From CAIVVT01 sp052145115 (GTDB lineage: Bacteria; Acidobacteriota; Terriglobia; Bryobacterales; Bryobacteraceae), in the NCBI GenBank assembly GCA_052145115.1, contig JBKQPG010000041.1, positions 9,602 to 73,601 on the forward strand: a stretch of DNA of 64,000 bases, written 5' to 3'. Position numbers and translations under genes: made by a program. Shown here piece by piece: positions 8,009-15,890 of this stretch (position 1 is its first letter; the number at the start of each line of letters is the position of its first letter). A model generated the notes under the pieces. That model did not search any database. It saw only the letters and a program-made list of their open reading frames with translations, and was not told the DNA's origin.

Positions 8009-9094
8009 TCCTACCGCGTCCTGCATTTCGAGCCGGCGCAATCGGTGACGCGGCGGTGGTACTACCTTGTGCCGGCCAGCGGGGCGCCCCGGAAGCTGCT
8101 GCACCGCATCGAGTCCCACGTTCTGGACCCGCTCCCCGGCGAGGCCACGCTGTACTCCGGCTGGCGGGACCAGGAACGGCAATTGGCGCTGCTGGTCGAG
8201 GACTGCCGGCGGGTGGCGATGCAGTATTCGCCGCGCTGCGGCGTGCCGTATGTTTCGCTGGTGGACGCCGGCACCGTGGAGCTGGTTCGCGCCTGCGGCG
8301 TCGAGGTGGTCACCTCGGCCAACCTGATTCAGCTCTTCGAGGCAGTGTGGACGCCGCCGCAGTACGAATCCCACAAGAGGGCGGCGGCGCTGGTGGACCA
8401 GATCCGCGGCGCGGCTTTCGCGCGCGTCGCCGAGGCCTTGCGGGCCGGCGCGCGGATCACGGAATACGACGTCCAGCAGTTTATCCGCGAGCGTTTCGCG
8501 CAGGCCGGCCTGATCGCCGACCACGGGCCGATCGTGGCCGTCAACGCCAACGCCTCCAATCCGCATTACGAGCCCGAGCGCGAGTGCCACGCCGAGATCC
8601 ATTCCGGCGACCTGCTGCTAATCGACCTGTGGGCCAAGCTCGACCAGCCCGACGCGGTGTACTACGACATCACCTGGACGGCGTATTGCGGCGCGACCCC
8701 GCCCGAGGAGATGGTCAACGTCTTCGAGTCCGTCGCCGGAGCGCGCGATGCGGCCGTGCGTTGCGTGACCAACGCCGCCGCGGACGGCGTCCCGCTGGCC
8801 GGATTCCAGGTGGACGACGCCTGCCGCGAATACCTGCGGGAGCGCGGCTTCGACGAGTTCTTCTTCCACCGCACCGGGCACTCCATCGGCACCGAGGTGC
8901 ATGGCACCGGCGCCAACATGGACAATTACGAGACGCACGACCAGCGCCGCATCGTGCCCGGCACCTGCTTTTCGGTCGAGCCCGGCGTCTACCTGCCCGA
9001 CTTCGGCATCCGCAGCGAGGTCGACGTCTACCGTGCCGAATCCTCGGCCGATGTCACCGGCGAAATCCAGACCGAACTGCTGCGGCTGCTCTGA
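7919..9094 (+). CDS. pepP: M24 family aminopeptidase P (Xaa-Pro peptidase)
   Basis: A 391-residue cytosolic metallopeptidase that removes an N-terminal residue preceding proline. The N-terminal creatinase-like domain (residues 1-150) is followed by the pita-bread catalytic domain. The dinuclear metal ligands are visible in order: Asp in LLLIDLWAKL, Asp in VYYDITW, His in HRTGHSIGTEVHG, Glu in CFSVEPGVYLPDFGIRSEVDVY, and the second Glu of that same stretch. The supporting second-shell HGTG is also present. The length fits short PepP/YpdF-type enzymes. The 5' end matches the fossil at 2333-2393, so this is the surviving copy. An inverted repeat about 115 bases upstream (GTCA-AATAA-TGAC at 7792-7804) could be its operator. 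Confidence 0.9.
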   Translation: MAPIEEIQAALRAEGLGGWLFFDHHRRDPLSYRVLHFEPAQSVTRRWYYLVPASGAPRKLLHRIESHVLDPLPGEATLYSGWRDQERQLALLVEDCRRVAMQYSPRCGVPYVSLVDAGTVELVRACGVEVVTSANLIQLFEAVWTPPQYESHKRAAALVDQIRGAAFARVAEALRAGARITEYDVQQFIRERFAQAGLIADHGPIVAVNANASNPHYEPERECHAEIHSGDLLLIDLWAKLDQPDAVYYDITWTAYCGATPPEEMVNVFESVAGARDAAVRCVTNAAADGVPLAGFQVDDACREYLRERGFDEFFFHRTGHSIGTEVHGTGANMDNYETHDQRRIVPGTCFSVEPGVYLPDFGIRSEVDVYRAESSADVTGEIQTELLRLL

Positions 9095-9131
9095 CCAACG
9101 CCGCCGGATAGGGCGGAGCCATTCCTCAGCG

Positions 9132-9152
9132 CGGCATCAAATAATGATGCCG
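9132..9152. promoter_or_regulatory. Perfect 8-bp inverted repeat with AATAA spacer
   Basis: CGGCATCA-AATAA-TGATGCCG, with fully complementary 8-base arms, lies between pepP and the G1 peptidase. A shorter relative, GTCA-AATAA-TGAC, lies at 7792-7804 upstream of pepP, and GTCAAATAA recurs at 1521-1529 just before the barrel gene. No run of T follows, so a terminator is unlikely. A dimeric repressor site is the more natural reading. Confidence 0.45.
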
Positions 9153-9310
9153 AATTTGTGCGAATTACCGGAAAAATGCGACGCGCCGGGTTAAAAAGCG
9201 GCCACCCGGTGTATACTGTACCTCGCGATAAAGTAGGCAAAAATCGCGCTTTCTGGCCGATAGGCCAAGAAAAATTGAGCTGAATTTGTCCAAAAAACGG
9301 AGGAATGACC

Positions 9311-10186
9311 ATGAAAATAACCACTTTTCCAGCCCCGCCCAAGGGCTTCAACCCGGTGACTGCTTCCGACGCCGACCTGGCGCGCTATGGCTATCCGCGC
9401 CGTCCCGACCCGGTGAAGGAGCCCCAACTGCGGGCGCTGTGGGACCGGTTCTTCACCGTCCCCCATACGCTGGTAACGGCCGAACTCGTGGAAGACAAGG
9501 TTTGGCGCACCCTCCCACACTCTGCCTGGCAGAAAAAGCCCTTCGGGCTGGTGGGCGATTGGGGCGGCGCCATCGTCCAGGTCTCTGCGCTCGGCTTCTC
9601 CCCGCCCGAGCCCGCCAACACGGTCTTCGCCGAGTGGGTGGTCCCCAAGATCACACCCAAGCCCAGCGAGCCGGGCTCGCAAACCGTGGGCTTCTGGGTG
9701 GGGCTGGGCGGCGTCAATACCGGCCAGTTGTTACAGGCCGGGACGGCCGCGACCATGAGCGGCTCCAGCGTCAATTACTGGGCCTGGACGGAGTGGTTTC
9801 CCGCCGGATACGTGGTCAATAACCTCGCCATCCAGGCCGGCGATACCGTGAGCGTCCTGGTGTGCGCGCCGGAAACGACTCACGGTTACGTCAGCATGAT
9901 GAACCATCGCACCGGCATCGCCATCAGCGTCGGCGTGAGCGATCCCAGTGGAACCACCCCTTATGACGGCTCGACCGTGGAGTGGATCATCGAGGCGATC
10001 AACACCGAGGTGCCCAATTTCGGCAGCGTGACGTTCACCAATATCACCGCCGGCACGAAAGACCACACCATCGATCTCTCGAAAGCCTATACGGTCAATA
10101 CGACCAATGGCAGCAAGACGCTGGCGACAGGCAAGGTCCTGGCGTCGAAAGATGAGGTCGAAGTGATCTGGGACGCGGCCATCTGA
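9311..10186 (+). CDS. G1 family (eqolisin-like) glutamic endopeptidase
   Basis: About 291 residues. The core segment TVGFWVGLGGVNTGQLLQAGTAA carries the Trp/Gly-rich strand and the Gln expected for G1 peptidases. STVEWIIEAINTEVPNFG carries the matching catalytic Glu in the E-W-I-I/V-E context. Eqolisins are acid endopeptidases best known from fungi; bacterial members exist and are secreted. No clear signal peptide is visible here: the start MKITTFPAPPKGFNP is not hydrophobic, so export, if any, is unexplained. An ATG at 9305 abuts the GGAGGA at 9299-9304, while the ATG at 9311 has proper spacing and is preferred. It stands alone as a single gene, with the inverted repeat at 9132-9152 upstream. 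Confidence 0.82.
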   Translation: MKITTFPAPPKGFNPVTASDADLARYGYPRRPDPVKEPQLRALWDRFFTVPHTLVTAELVEDKVWRTLPHSAWQKKPFGLVGDWGGAIVQVSALGFSPPEPANTVFAEWVVPKITPKPSEPGSQTVGFWVGLGGVNTGQLLQAGTAATMSGSSVNYWAWTEWFPAGYVVNNLAIQAGDTVSVLVCAPETTHGYVSMMNHRTGIAISVGVSDPSGTTPYDGSTVEWIIEAINTEVPNFGSVTFTNITAGTKDHTIDLSKAYTVNTTNGSKTLATGKVLASKDEVEVIWDAAI

Positions 10187-10238
10187 GGCCCGTGGCGCCG
10201 CCCCGCGCCTCATAGACGCCTTCGGCGGTTGATTCGCG

Positions 10239-10505
10239 CTATCCGCGCCGGGCGCCGCAGTGTGGGCAAAAGGCCGTCGCGTCGCGGAATTGCGCACCGC
10301 AATGGGCGCAGAATCCGCCCGTTCCAGCCGCGCCTGGGCCCGGGCCTGGGCCGGGGCTTGGCGGGCCGTGATAGCCGCCCGAGCCGTGATCGCTGAACAG
10401 GTGGCGGAAGATCAGGCCCAGCAGCAGGGCGAAGATCAGCAGCCCGAACAACCCGTGAAAGAAGAGGAATCCTGGACAGAACCCTGAGACGCAGAAGACG
10501 TGCAC
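10239..10505 (-). CDS. Small membrane protein with C-terminal zinc ribbon
   Basis: 88 residues. One hydrophobic helix (about residues 14-34, FFHGLFGLLIFALLLGLIF) is followed by a Pro/Gly linker of repeated PGPG and a C-terminal rubredoxin-like knuckle pair C-A-H-C-G ... C-P-H-C-G, which should bind one zinc ion. Such tail-anchored zinc-ribbon proteins are common and functionally uncharacterised. The GTG start at 10505 is set by AGGGGAGG five bases upstream on the minus strand, which makes a real gene likely despite its size. The gene downstream on the opposite strand ends at 10186, so the two converge. The hairpin RNA at 10600-10663 lies upstream. Confidence 0.7.
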   Translation of the reverse strand: MHVFCVSGFCPGFLFFHGLFGLLIFALLLGLIFRHLFSDHGSGGYHGPPSPGPGPGPGAAGTGGFCAHCGAQFRDATAFCPHCGARRG

Positions 10506-10599
10506 GGCGACCTCCCCTGGCGCTTCGGCCCCTGGCGGGGCATTCGAAGCTCATTCTAAGAGACGAAAGCAGCGCGCCATTGGTTCGGTCGGGAGCGTG

Positions 10600-10740
10600 A
10601 AAAAGAAAAGGCTTCGCAGCGGGGATTGGAGGAGGATTCGGAGGAGGAATCCGCTGCGAAGCCCTCAAGCAGGCTCATGAGGCGGCGCGTTCGCTTGACC
10701 CGCCTCGCCTTACGCCCTCATCGTATCAGAGATTTGGATT
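10600..10740 (-). ncRNA. Candidate small RNA with anti-Shine-Dalgarno loop
   Basis: Read on the minus strand, a 13-bp perfect stem (arms at 10651-10663 and 10610-10622) closes a loop with two copies of TCCTCCTCC and is followed by TTTTCTTTTT. A plausible -10 (GATAAT, complement of 10744-10749) and a weak -35 (TTGTAA, complement of 10769-10774, spacer 19) lie upstream, which predicts a transcript of roughly 135-140 nt. C-rich loops complementary to ribosome-binding sites are the working part of several bacterial small RNA families. It could instead be only the terminator of the M16 gene that ends at 10886. The alternatives cannot be separated without transcript data. Confidence 0.42.
10604..10663 (-). 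terminator. Intrinsic terminator hairpin, minus strand
   Basis: GGCTTCGCAGCGG pairs without mismatch with CCGCTGCGAAGCC across a 28-base loop, and the minus-strand continuation is U-rich. It lies about 220 bases past the stop of the M16 gene at 10886, and would end that transcript or a separate small RNA. The large C-rich loop is atypical for a plain terminator. Confidence 0.7.
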
Positions 10741-10885
10741 AAATTATCTGGATCTGAAGGTCAGGAATTACAAAAAACCAAAAGATAGGCTGCACGGGAG
10801 GGCCGGTTCATCACAGATTCACCAATTTGTGGAGCTTTTCTGCAAGCAGCCCACTCGCTCGGCCATGGGCGCGATGATTTTGCGG

Positions 10886-12394
10886 TCATTTTGCGGCTGG
10901 TTTGGTGGCGCGAAGATCGGCCGCAATCAGGTCCAGTTGCGGCTGCGGGATCACGGTTGCCGGGCCGTAGGCCTCCAGATCCTTGGAGAATGCCTGGGCG
11001 TTGCCGACGGCCACGATGGACAGCCTGGCGGGATCGATCAAGCGTCGCACGGCATCCCGGACCTGGCCGATGGTCAGGGCATCGAGGCGCTCGCGGTAGC
11101 CGGACCAGTAATCGTCGCCCAAGCCGTAAAGAGCAGCCGTAAGGACCCGGTCTGCGACCTGCCCGGAGGTCTCGGTGGCCAGGGCGAAGCTGCCGGAAAG
11201 AAAGGCTTTGGCCTCGTCGAACTCGGTCTGTTCGGCGGGGTTCAGGTGGAATTGCTGGAGCAGGTCGACGATCATGCGCACGGCGGCGGCGGTTTTTTCG
11301 GTGCGGGTGAAGGTGCTGACCGCGAAGACGCCCGCCTGGCGCTCACAATCGAAGCTCGAGCTGGCATCGTAGGTGAGCCCTTCCTGGGCGCGGATCTTCA
11401 TGTTCAGGCGGGAGTTGAAGCTGCCGCCAAAGATCTGGTTGGCGACATTCAGGGCCACGAAATCGGGATGGTTGCGAGGGATGCCGGTGTGGCCGATGTA
11501 GAGCTGGGTCTGCACGGCCTGAGGCATATCGACGATGACCACGCGCGCGGCGCGCGGTGGGGGCGGCGGCAATGCGGCGGGCGGCGGCGCGGCATCGTCC
11601 TTCCATGCGCCCAAGGCCTGTTCGGCCAGGCGGAAACCCTCCTCGGGCGTTACATCGCCGGAGACGGCGAACCAGGACCGATGGGGCACATAGGTGCGTT
11701 GCCAGAATGCGACCAGGTCATCGCGGCGCAGCGCGCTGATGGTGGCGGGTGTGCCGTCGCCGGGATAAGCGTAGGGGTGCTGGCCGAGGACCACGCGCGA
11801 GGCGACCAGCGCGATGAGGTAGGAGGGGTCGTCGAGGTTGACCGCCAGCCCGGAGAGGATCTGCTGGGTGCGGCGGGCGATCTCATCCGGGGCGAAGCGC
11901 GGGCGCAGGACGATGTCGGCCAGCAGCTCCAGTCCCAGTGTCGAGTAGCCTTTCATGAACGTGCCGCCGGCGGTGGTGGCGTCGTCGGTGGCGCTGGCGC
12001 CCATGCTGCCGCCGCAGCCGTCGATGAGCGCCGAGATTTCGGGCGAGGTGCGGGCGCCGGCGCCTTCGCGCAACAGTCCGGCGACGAGGCTGGGCAGGCC
12101 GGAGCTGGCGGGCGCGACGTCGCAGTTGCCGGCCAGGATCTGCAGGGCGTAGGTCACCACCGGCAGGCGATGATCCTCAATCACATACACGGTGAGGCCG
12201 TTGGGCAGTTGCCGGCGCACGGGCTTGGGAAAGGCGTAGGGACGGGGCGCGGAGGGGGGCGGTGGGGGCATCTTGCTGGGTTTCTGCGGGGGGCTCATGG
12301 AGGCTGGAGTTTCGGAATTCGCGGTTTGGTTTGGGGTCTGGCCGCGGGCCAGGGCGGTTGCGGCGCCGGTGGCCAGGAGCTGGCGCCGGGTCAT
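10886..12394 (-). CDS. M16 family peptidase-like subunit lacking the zinc motif
   Basis: 502 residues. MTRRQLLATGAATALARG is a twin-arginine-like export signal, followed by a proline-rich linker and two M16 domains. Where catalytic M16 enzymes have H-x-x-E-H, this protein reads SSGLPSLVAGLLREGAGA, so it cannot bind zinc in the usual way. The C-terminal half keeps GGSFNSRLNMKIRAQEGLTYDASS, the Arg/Tyr substrate-holding pair found in the non-catalytic partner of bacterial and mitochondrial heterodimers. It overlaps the catalytic partner gene by four bases (12391-12394), so equal synthesis and a periplasmic heterodimer are likely. Its role would be to degrade small peptides or partially unfolded proteins. 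Confidence 0.88.
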   Translation of the reverse strand: MTRRQLLATGAATALARGQTPNQTANSETPASMSPPQKPSKMPPPPPSAPRPYAFPKPVRRQLPNGLTVYVIEDHRLPVVTYALQILAGNCDVAPASSGLPSLVAGLLREGAGARTSPEISALIDGCGGSMGASATDDATTAGGTFMKGYSTLGLELLADIVLRPRFAPDEIARRTQQILSGLAVNLDDPSYLIALVASRVVLGQHPYAYPGDGTPATISALRRDDLVAFWQRTYVPHRSWFAVSGDVTPEEGFRLAEQALGAWKDDAAPPPAALPPPPPRAARVVIVDMPQAVQTQLYIGHTGIPRNHPDFVALNVANQIFGGSFNSRLNMKIRAQEGLTYDASSSFDCERQAGVFAVSTFTRTEKTAAAVRMIVDLLQQFHLNPAEQTEFDEAKAFLSGSFALATETSGQVADRVLTAALYGLGDDYWSGYRERLDALTIGQVRDAVRRLIDPARLSIVAVGNAQAFSKDLEAYGPATVIPQPQLDLIAADLRATKPAAK

Positions 12395-13779
12395 TTTCCA
12401 CCCTCGGGCGCAGCGCCGTCGGGTACCTTCTCCGCGGAGCCGGAAGGCTGGGCGGAGGCGGGGAAGACGAGCCGGGTTACGCTGTGTGGGGCGAGATATT
12501 GAGCGGTGACGCGGCGGACGTCCTCGGCCGAGACGTGGCGGTAGCTTTCGAGTTCGGTGTTGTAGCGCGCGGGGTCGCCGAGCAGGACGGCGCAGCGGCC
12601 GAGCGCATCGGCCTTGGATTGGACGCCCTCGCGGCCGGTGATGAAGCCGGCGATGATCTGGTTTTTGGCCTTGGTCAGCTCATCGGCGCCGGGCGGCGTG
12701 TTCCCGAGTTCCTGGATGACGCTCTGGAGGCCGGCGGAGAGCGTTTCGATGTCCTTGCCCTGATTCACGACGGCCGCGCCGAAGAAGAACGACGGCCCCT
12801 CGAGCGACTGGGCCTGGCCGAAGGCGTACTGGGCGAGCTGTTCCTCGTACACCAGTTTGCGGTAAATGCGCGAGCTCTGGCCGGAGCTGAGCAGGATGCC
12901 GGCGACGTCGAGGGCGTAGGTGTCGGGACTGCTCATCGGCGGCAGGATCCACGACAGCGTCACGGCGGGCAGGGGAATGTTGGCCAGCTTGACGGTGCCA
13001 CCGTTGGGCGCGGTGTGGGGCGGTTCGACGGCGGACACGCGCGGGATGTCGCGGCCGCGCGGGACCTGGCCGAGGTGCTTGCTGGCGAGCCGGAAGGCTT
13101 CGGCGGCGCTGAAGTCGCCGACCAGAACGAGGGTCGCGTTGTTGGGGACGTAGAAGGTGGAGTGGAAGTCCTGGACGTCGGGCAGCGCGGCGTGTTCGAG
13201 ATCCTCCACCGAGCCGATGGGCAGGTGTTTATAAGGATAGACCTTATAGGTTGCCGAGAGGACGGCCTCGGAGACCAGTCCATAGGGCTGGTTCTCGAAG
13301 CGCATGCGGCGCTCTTCCTCGACCACCTGGCGTTCCTTGGTGAAGTTCTCCTGGCTGACGTCGAGCGAGGCCATGCGGTCGGCCTCGAGCCACAACATGC
13401 GTTCCAGGTAGTTGGAGGGAAAGGTCTCCCAATAGACGGTCTGGTCGAAGCTGGTGTAGGCGTTGACCTGGCCGCCGGCCTGGCGGACCAGGCGCATGTG
13501 CTCCTCGGGACCGACGTTCTTGGAGCCGCGGAACATGAGGTGCTCGAACAGATGGGCGAAGCCGGTGCGGCCGGTGCGCTCGTCCTTGGAGCCGACGTGA
13601 TACCACACCTGGAGGTTGGTGACGGGGCGGGTGCGGTCCTCGGCCAGGACGACGTGGAGGCCGTTGGGGAGGGTTTCGCGCAGGATCTTGAGGTCGGGCG
13701 GAGAGTCGGAGGCGGGCTCGGCGCCGGCCAGGAGGCTAGCGCGCAGACCAGCGCGGGTCTTACCAAGTATCGAACTCAT
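12391..13779 (-). CDS. M16 family zinc metallopeptidase, catalytic subunit
   Basis: 462 residues. The inverted zinc motif H76-L-F-E79-H80 (GFAHLFEHLMF) and a third ligand Glu near 156 in VVEEERR are intact, with the conserved NAYTSFDQTVYWETFP strand between them. The second domain is present (LSWILPPMSSPDTYALDVAGILLSSGQSSRIY) and follows the insulinase/processing-peptidase pattern. The N-terminus (MSSILGKTRAGLRASLLAGA) is only a weak signal sequence. It is the first gene of a two-gene unit with the inactive subunit and diverges from the PEP-CTERM gene. Heterodimerisation is inferred from the overlap and from the complementary loss and retention of motifs. Confidence 0.9.
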   Translation of the reverse strand: MSSILGKTRAGLRASLLAGAEPASDSPPDLKILRETLPNGLHVVLAEDRTRPVTNLQVWYHVGSKDERTGRTGFAHLFEHLMFRGSKNVGPEEHMRLVRQAGGQVNAYTSFDQTVYWETFPSNYLERMLWLEADRMASLDVSQENFTKERQVVEEERRMRFENQPYGLVSEAVLSATYKVYPYKHLPIGSVEDLEHAALPDVQDFHSTFYVPNNATLVLVGDFSAAEAFRLASKHLGQVPRGRDIPRVSAVEPPHTAPNGGTVKLANIPLPAVTLSWILPPMSSPDTYALDVAGILLSSGQSSRIYRKLVYEEQLAQYAFGQAQSLEGPSFFFGAAVVNQGKDIETLSAGLQSVIQELGNTPPGADELTKAKNQIIAGFITGREGVQSKADALGRCAVLLGDPARYNTELESYRHVSAEDVRRVTAQYLAPHSVTRLVFPASAQPSGSAEKVPDGAAPEGGK

Positions 13780-13935
13780 GAGGTATCTGATTCGAGGGTA
13801 ACATCGCCGCGCCCGGCCTTTGTCGACGCCGCCCGGTTTGCCCGTTACGATGGGGCAACGGAGGCGTGATTCGATGAGGCCAACGGGACGACCGAATACT
13901 GCTCTAAACCATATGAAATCAACGCATTAATAATG

Positions 13936-13966
13936 TTGACAGCAGGCTCATTCGGGCGCCAAGATC
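13936..13966 (+). promoter_or_regulatory. Candidate sigma-70-type promoter for the PEP-CTERM gene
   Basis: TTGACA at 13936-13941 is a consensus -35. At 18-bp spacing the -10 position reads CAAGAT, which is weak. The site lies just upstream of AGGAG (13976-13980) and the ATG at 13988, in an AT-rich patch between divergent genes. Confidence 0.4.
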
Positions 13967-13987
13967 CTGCAGGAGAGGAGTCAAGTC

Positions 13988-14656
13988 ATGTTATCCCGCA
14001 GATCCGTATTTCGCGTGGCGCTGGTTTTGGCTCTCGGTCTCTTGAGCGTTGCGCCGTCTCGCGCCGGAAGCGTTGGGACCTACTCCGACTATGCCAGTTG
14101 GAGTGCCGCCATGGCAGGCATCACTAACGTAACCATTCCGGATCCGGGCCTGGGCACGTCTGGCCTGGGCTTCACTCTGATCGGTTCGGGCAATGCGTCG
14201 GTTACTTACTCCGGTGTTATGTTCTCGCAAAGCGGGGGGCAATTACAGCTGGCATTCTTTAATATCGGTGTTGACTGGAGTGGATATCCGGCGGTCGTGT
14301 CATCCGAGGTTCTGACCACTGGGCTGGCCAACATTCTTATTACGTTGCCGGAAGACGTGACCGGATTGGCTTTGTATTACGGCACATGGTTCGGGCCGGA
14401 CGTGGCCTTCGGGCTCTCGAATGGCGACAGCGTAGTTCTGGGCAGCACGATAGGCGGTTGGGATTCGGTGCCCGACTTCCTGGGGATCACCGATACGACT
14501 CCCTTCGACTCGGTATTGGCCACATCTCCCGACCCGATTGGACTCAGTCTGAATGACGTTTCGTATGGCACAGCGATTCCGGAACCGGCGGCGTGCCTGC
14601 TCGTGGCGGGCGGACTGGCAGCGGCCGCGCTGCTGTGGCGCAGGCGCGTGAACTAA
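13988..14656 (+). CDS. PEP-CTERM sorting-domain secreted protein
   Basis: 222 residues. A Sec signal peptide (residues 1-26, ending PSRAGS) is followed by a beta-rich, low-charge body of about 165 residues. The C-terminal tripartite sorting signal is A-I-P-E-P, then a hydrophobic helix (ACLLVAGGLAAAALLW), then RRRVN. Proteins with this tail are processed by an exosortase and usually go to exopolysaccharide or the cell surface; no exosortase is in the window. The body resembles the unnamed PEP-CTERM proteins common in acidobacteria, with a carbohydrate-adhesion-like strand pattern but no recognisable enzymatic motif. AGGAG at 13976-13980 supports the start. Confidence 0.9.
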   Translation: MLSRRSVFRVALVLALGLLSVAPSRAGSVGTYSDYASWSAAMAGITNVTIPDPGLGTSGLGFTLIGSGNASVTYSGVMFSQSGGQLQLAFFNIGVDWSGYPAVVSSEVLTTGLANILITLPEDVTGLALYYGTWFGPDVAFGLSNGDSVVLGSTIGGWDSVPDFLGITDTTPFDSVLATSPDPIGLSLNDVSYGTAIPEPAACLLVAGGLAAAALLWRRRVN

Positions 14657-14683
14657 CCACAAGCAGCGCTGATCAGTCTTCAT

Positions 14684-14718
14684 GGGCGGGCTCCGGAAGG
14701 GCCCGCCCGTGTTGTTTC
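14684..14718 (+). terminator. Rho-independent terminator after the PEP-CTERM gene
   Basis: GGGCGGGC (14684-14691) pairs with GCCCGCCC (14701-14708) and is followed by GTGTTGTTT. It lies 28 bases past the stop at 14656. The T run is interrupted. Confidence 0.65.
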
Positions 14719-14755
14719 CAGGAGGGTCCCTGGCGGGTGCGGGGCGGGGGCCGCG

Positions 14756-15769
14756 TCAGGAGTGCGGCGGGTCGGCGAATTCCGCGATTCGATTTCCAAT
14801 TTTGCGGCGCAGATGGCGGGTGAGGATCTGCACCTGCTCGAAGACGTTAGGCGCACACTGACGGCGGTAATTCACCGCAGCCTGCTGCTCGAAACGGGAA
14901 TAGCGCAGGCAATAGTAGGGACAGCAGGTGTCATCGCAAGGCCGGTCTGCGGGAAGCAGATCGAGCCGCCGCTCAAAGAGGTTGCCGAGAATCGATTTCT
15001 GGCCGCAGCGGAAGATGTTGCCGTCATAACCGATGAAAACGAAGTTCCGGCCGGCGGAGCAGGGAATGCCGGTGAAATCAGGGAATCCGTCGAGGTAGTC
15101 GCGGTCGAGCAGGGGATCGTTGGCGGGGTGATGACGAAAAGGCCGGCCCGGGCCGGTCAGGGCGATTTGCTCGGCCTGCTGGGAGAAGTCACGAAACTGG
15201 GCGCGCTCGGATTCGGTGTAGGCCTGGGGATACCAGCGGCCTTCGTAGGGGCCGCGGATGGCCTTTGGAATCAGTGGGACGCCGAGGGAGTTCAGCAGAA
15301 CCGACACGCGCGGGAAGCCGGCGAAGGCGGGAGGGGTCATGACGAGCGAGGCGAAAAGGGGGAAACCGCGTTCGAGCAAGGAAGAGAGATTGGCTTGCAG
15401 AGCCGGCCAGCCTTTGCGGCGATCGCGTTGTTCCAGATGAACGCCGCAGTGAACAAACTGAACGCGCGATGGGTTGAGGTCCGCCGCGAAGTCGCGCACA
15501 CGCGGAGAGGAGAGGTTGGACTTGAGGGAGATGTAATGGCGGGAGCTGAGGGTCTGGCAGAGGCGCACGAAGCCGGGGTAGAACAACGGCTCACCGCCGG
15601 TGAAATGGAGCAACCAGGTTTTCCCCGTCGAGTTAAAGAAATCCAGGTACTGGACCGGGGAGATTCGACCGACCAGGCGGTGCTCGGCGGAAGAGTGGGC
15701 AGAACAGTAGTCACAGGTGTAGTTGCAAAGCAGGTTGAGCATCCAGGAAGCTTCGATGTCATAGTTCAT
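14756..15769 (-). CDS. Radical SAM protein with SPASM-like C-terminus (copy 1)
   Basis: 337 residues. The iron-sulfur cluster motif C15-x3-C19-x2-C22 (LLCNYTCDYC) sits at the extreme N-terminus, and TGGEPLFYPGF is the GGE SAM-binding motif. The C-terminus has further cysteines, CSAGRNFVFIGYDGNIFRC and later CDDTCCPYYC, arranged like a SPASM/twitch auxiliary-cluster domain. Such enzymes often modify peptides, though SPASM proteins also act on sugars and proteins. The substrate is unknown. The start ATG at 15769 has no clear Shine-Dalgarno sequence, and a short open frame ends 11 bases inside the gene, suggesting translational coupling. The paralogue directly upstream is about the same length throughout. 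Confidence 0.87.
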   Translation of the reverse strand: MNYDIEASWMLNLLCNYTCDYCSAHSSAEHRLVGRISPVQYLDFFNSTGKTWLLHFTGGEPLFYPGFVRLCQTLSSRHYISLKSNLSSPRVRDFAADLNPSRVQFVHCGVHLEQRDRRKGWPALQANLSSLLERGFPLFASLVMTPPAFAGFPRVSVLLNSLGVPLIPKAIRGPYEGRWYPQAYTESERAQFRDFSQQAEQIALTGPGRPFRHHPANDPLLDRDYLDGFPDFTGIPCSAGRNFVFIGYDGNIFRCGQKSILGNLFERRLDLLPADRPCDDTCCPYYCLRYSRFEQQAAVNYRRQCAPNVFEQVQILTRHLRRKIGNRIAEFADPPHS

Positions 15770-15890
15770 AAGCGGGCAAACCTGTGATTGTGGCGGCGGC
15801 CGGTGTCTGCGGCAGCGGCGCGTAGGTCCATTGTCCCAGAAGCAGATGAAAAAGAGCGAGGGGCGGGGGCCGGGTCAGGAGTGCGGCGGA
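15759..15890 (-). other. Small open frame upstream of radical SAM copy 1 (no canonical start)
   Basis: The frame is open for 43 codons between a stop at 15891-15893 and a TGA at 15759-15761, ending ...GLPAYEL. It aligns without gaps to the C-terminal half of the small frame upstream of copy 2 (shared P-L-x-L-F-H, L-G-Q, T-Y-A-P-L-P, T-P-A-A-A-T, G-L-P). No ATG, GTG or TTG lies in frame, only CTG. If the copy 2 peptide is real, this one is probably broken or uses CTG. Confidence 0.2.

Noticed and set aside
10829..12502. Long plus-strand open frame (557 codons) opposite the M16 gene
   Set aside because: Its composition (Gly/Ala/Arg/Gln-rich, no family features) and exact overlap with a clearly coding gene on the other strand mark it as a GC-driven shadow. 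The same applies to 12262-13869 (+), 14762-15787 (+) and 56976-59606 (-).
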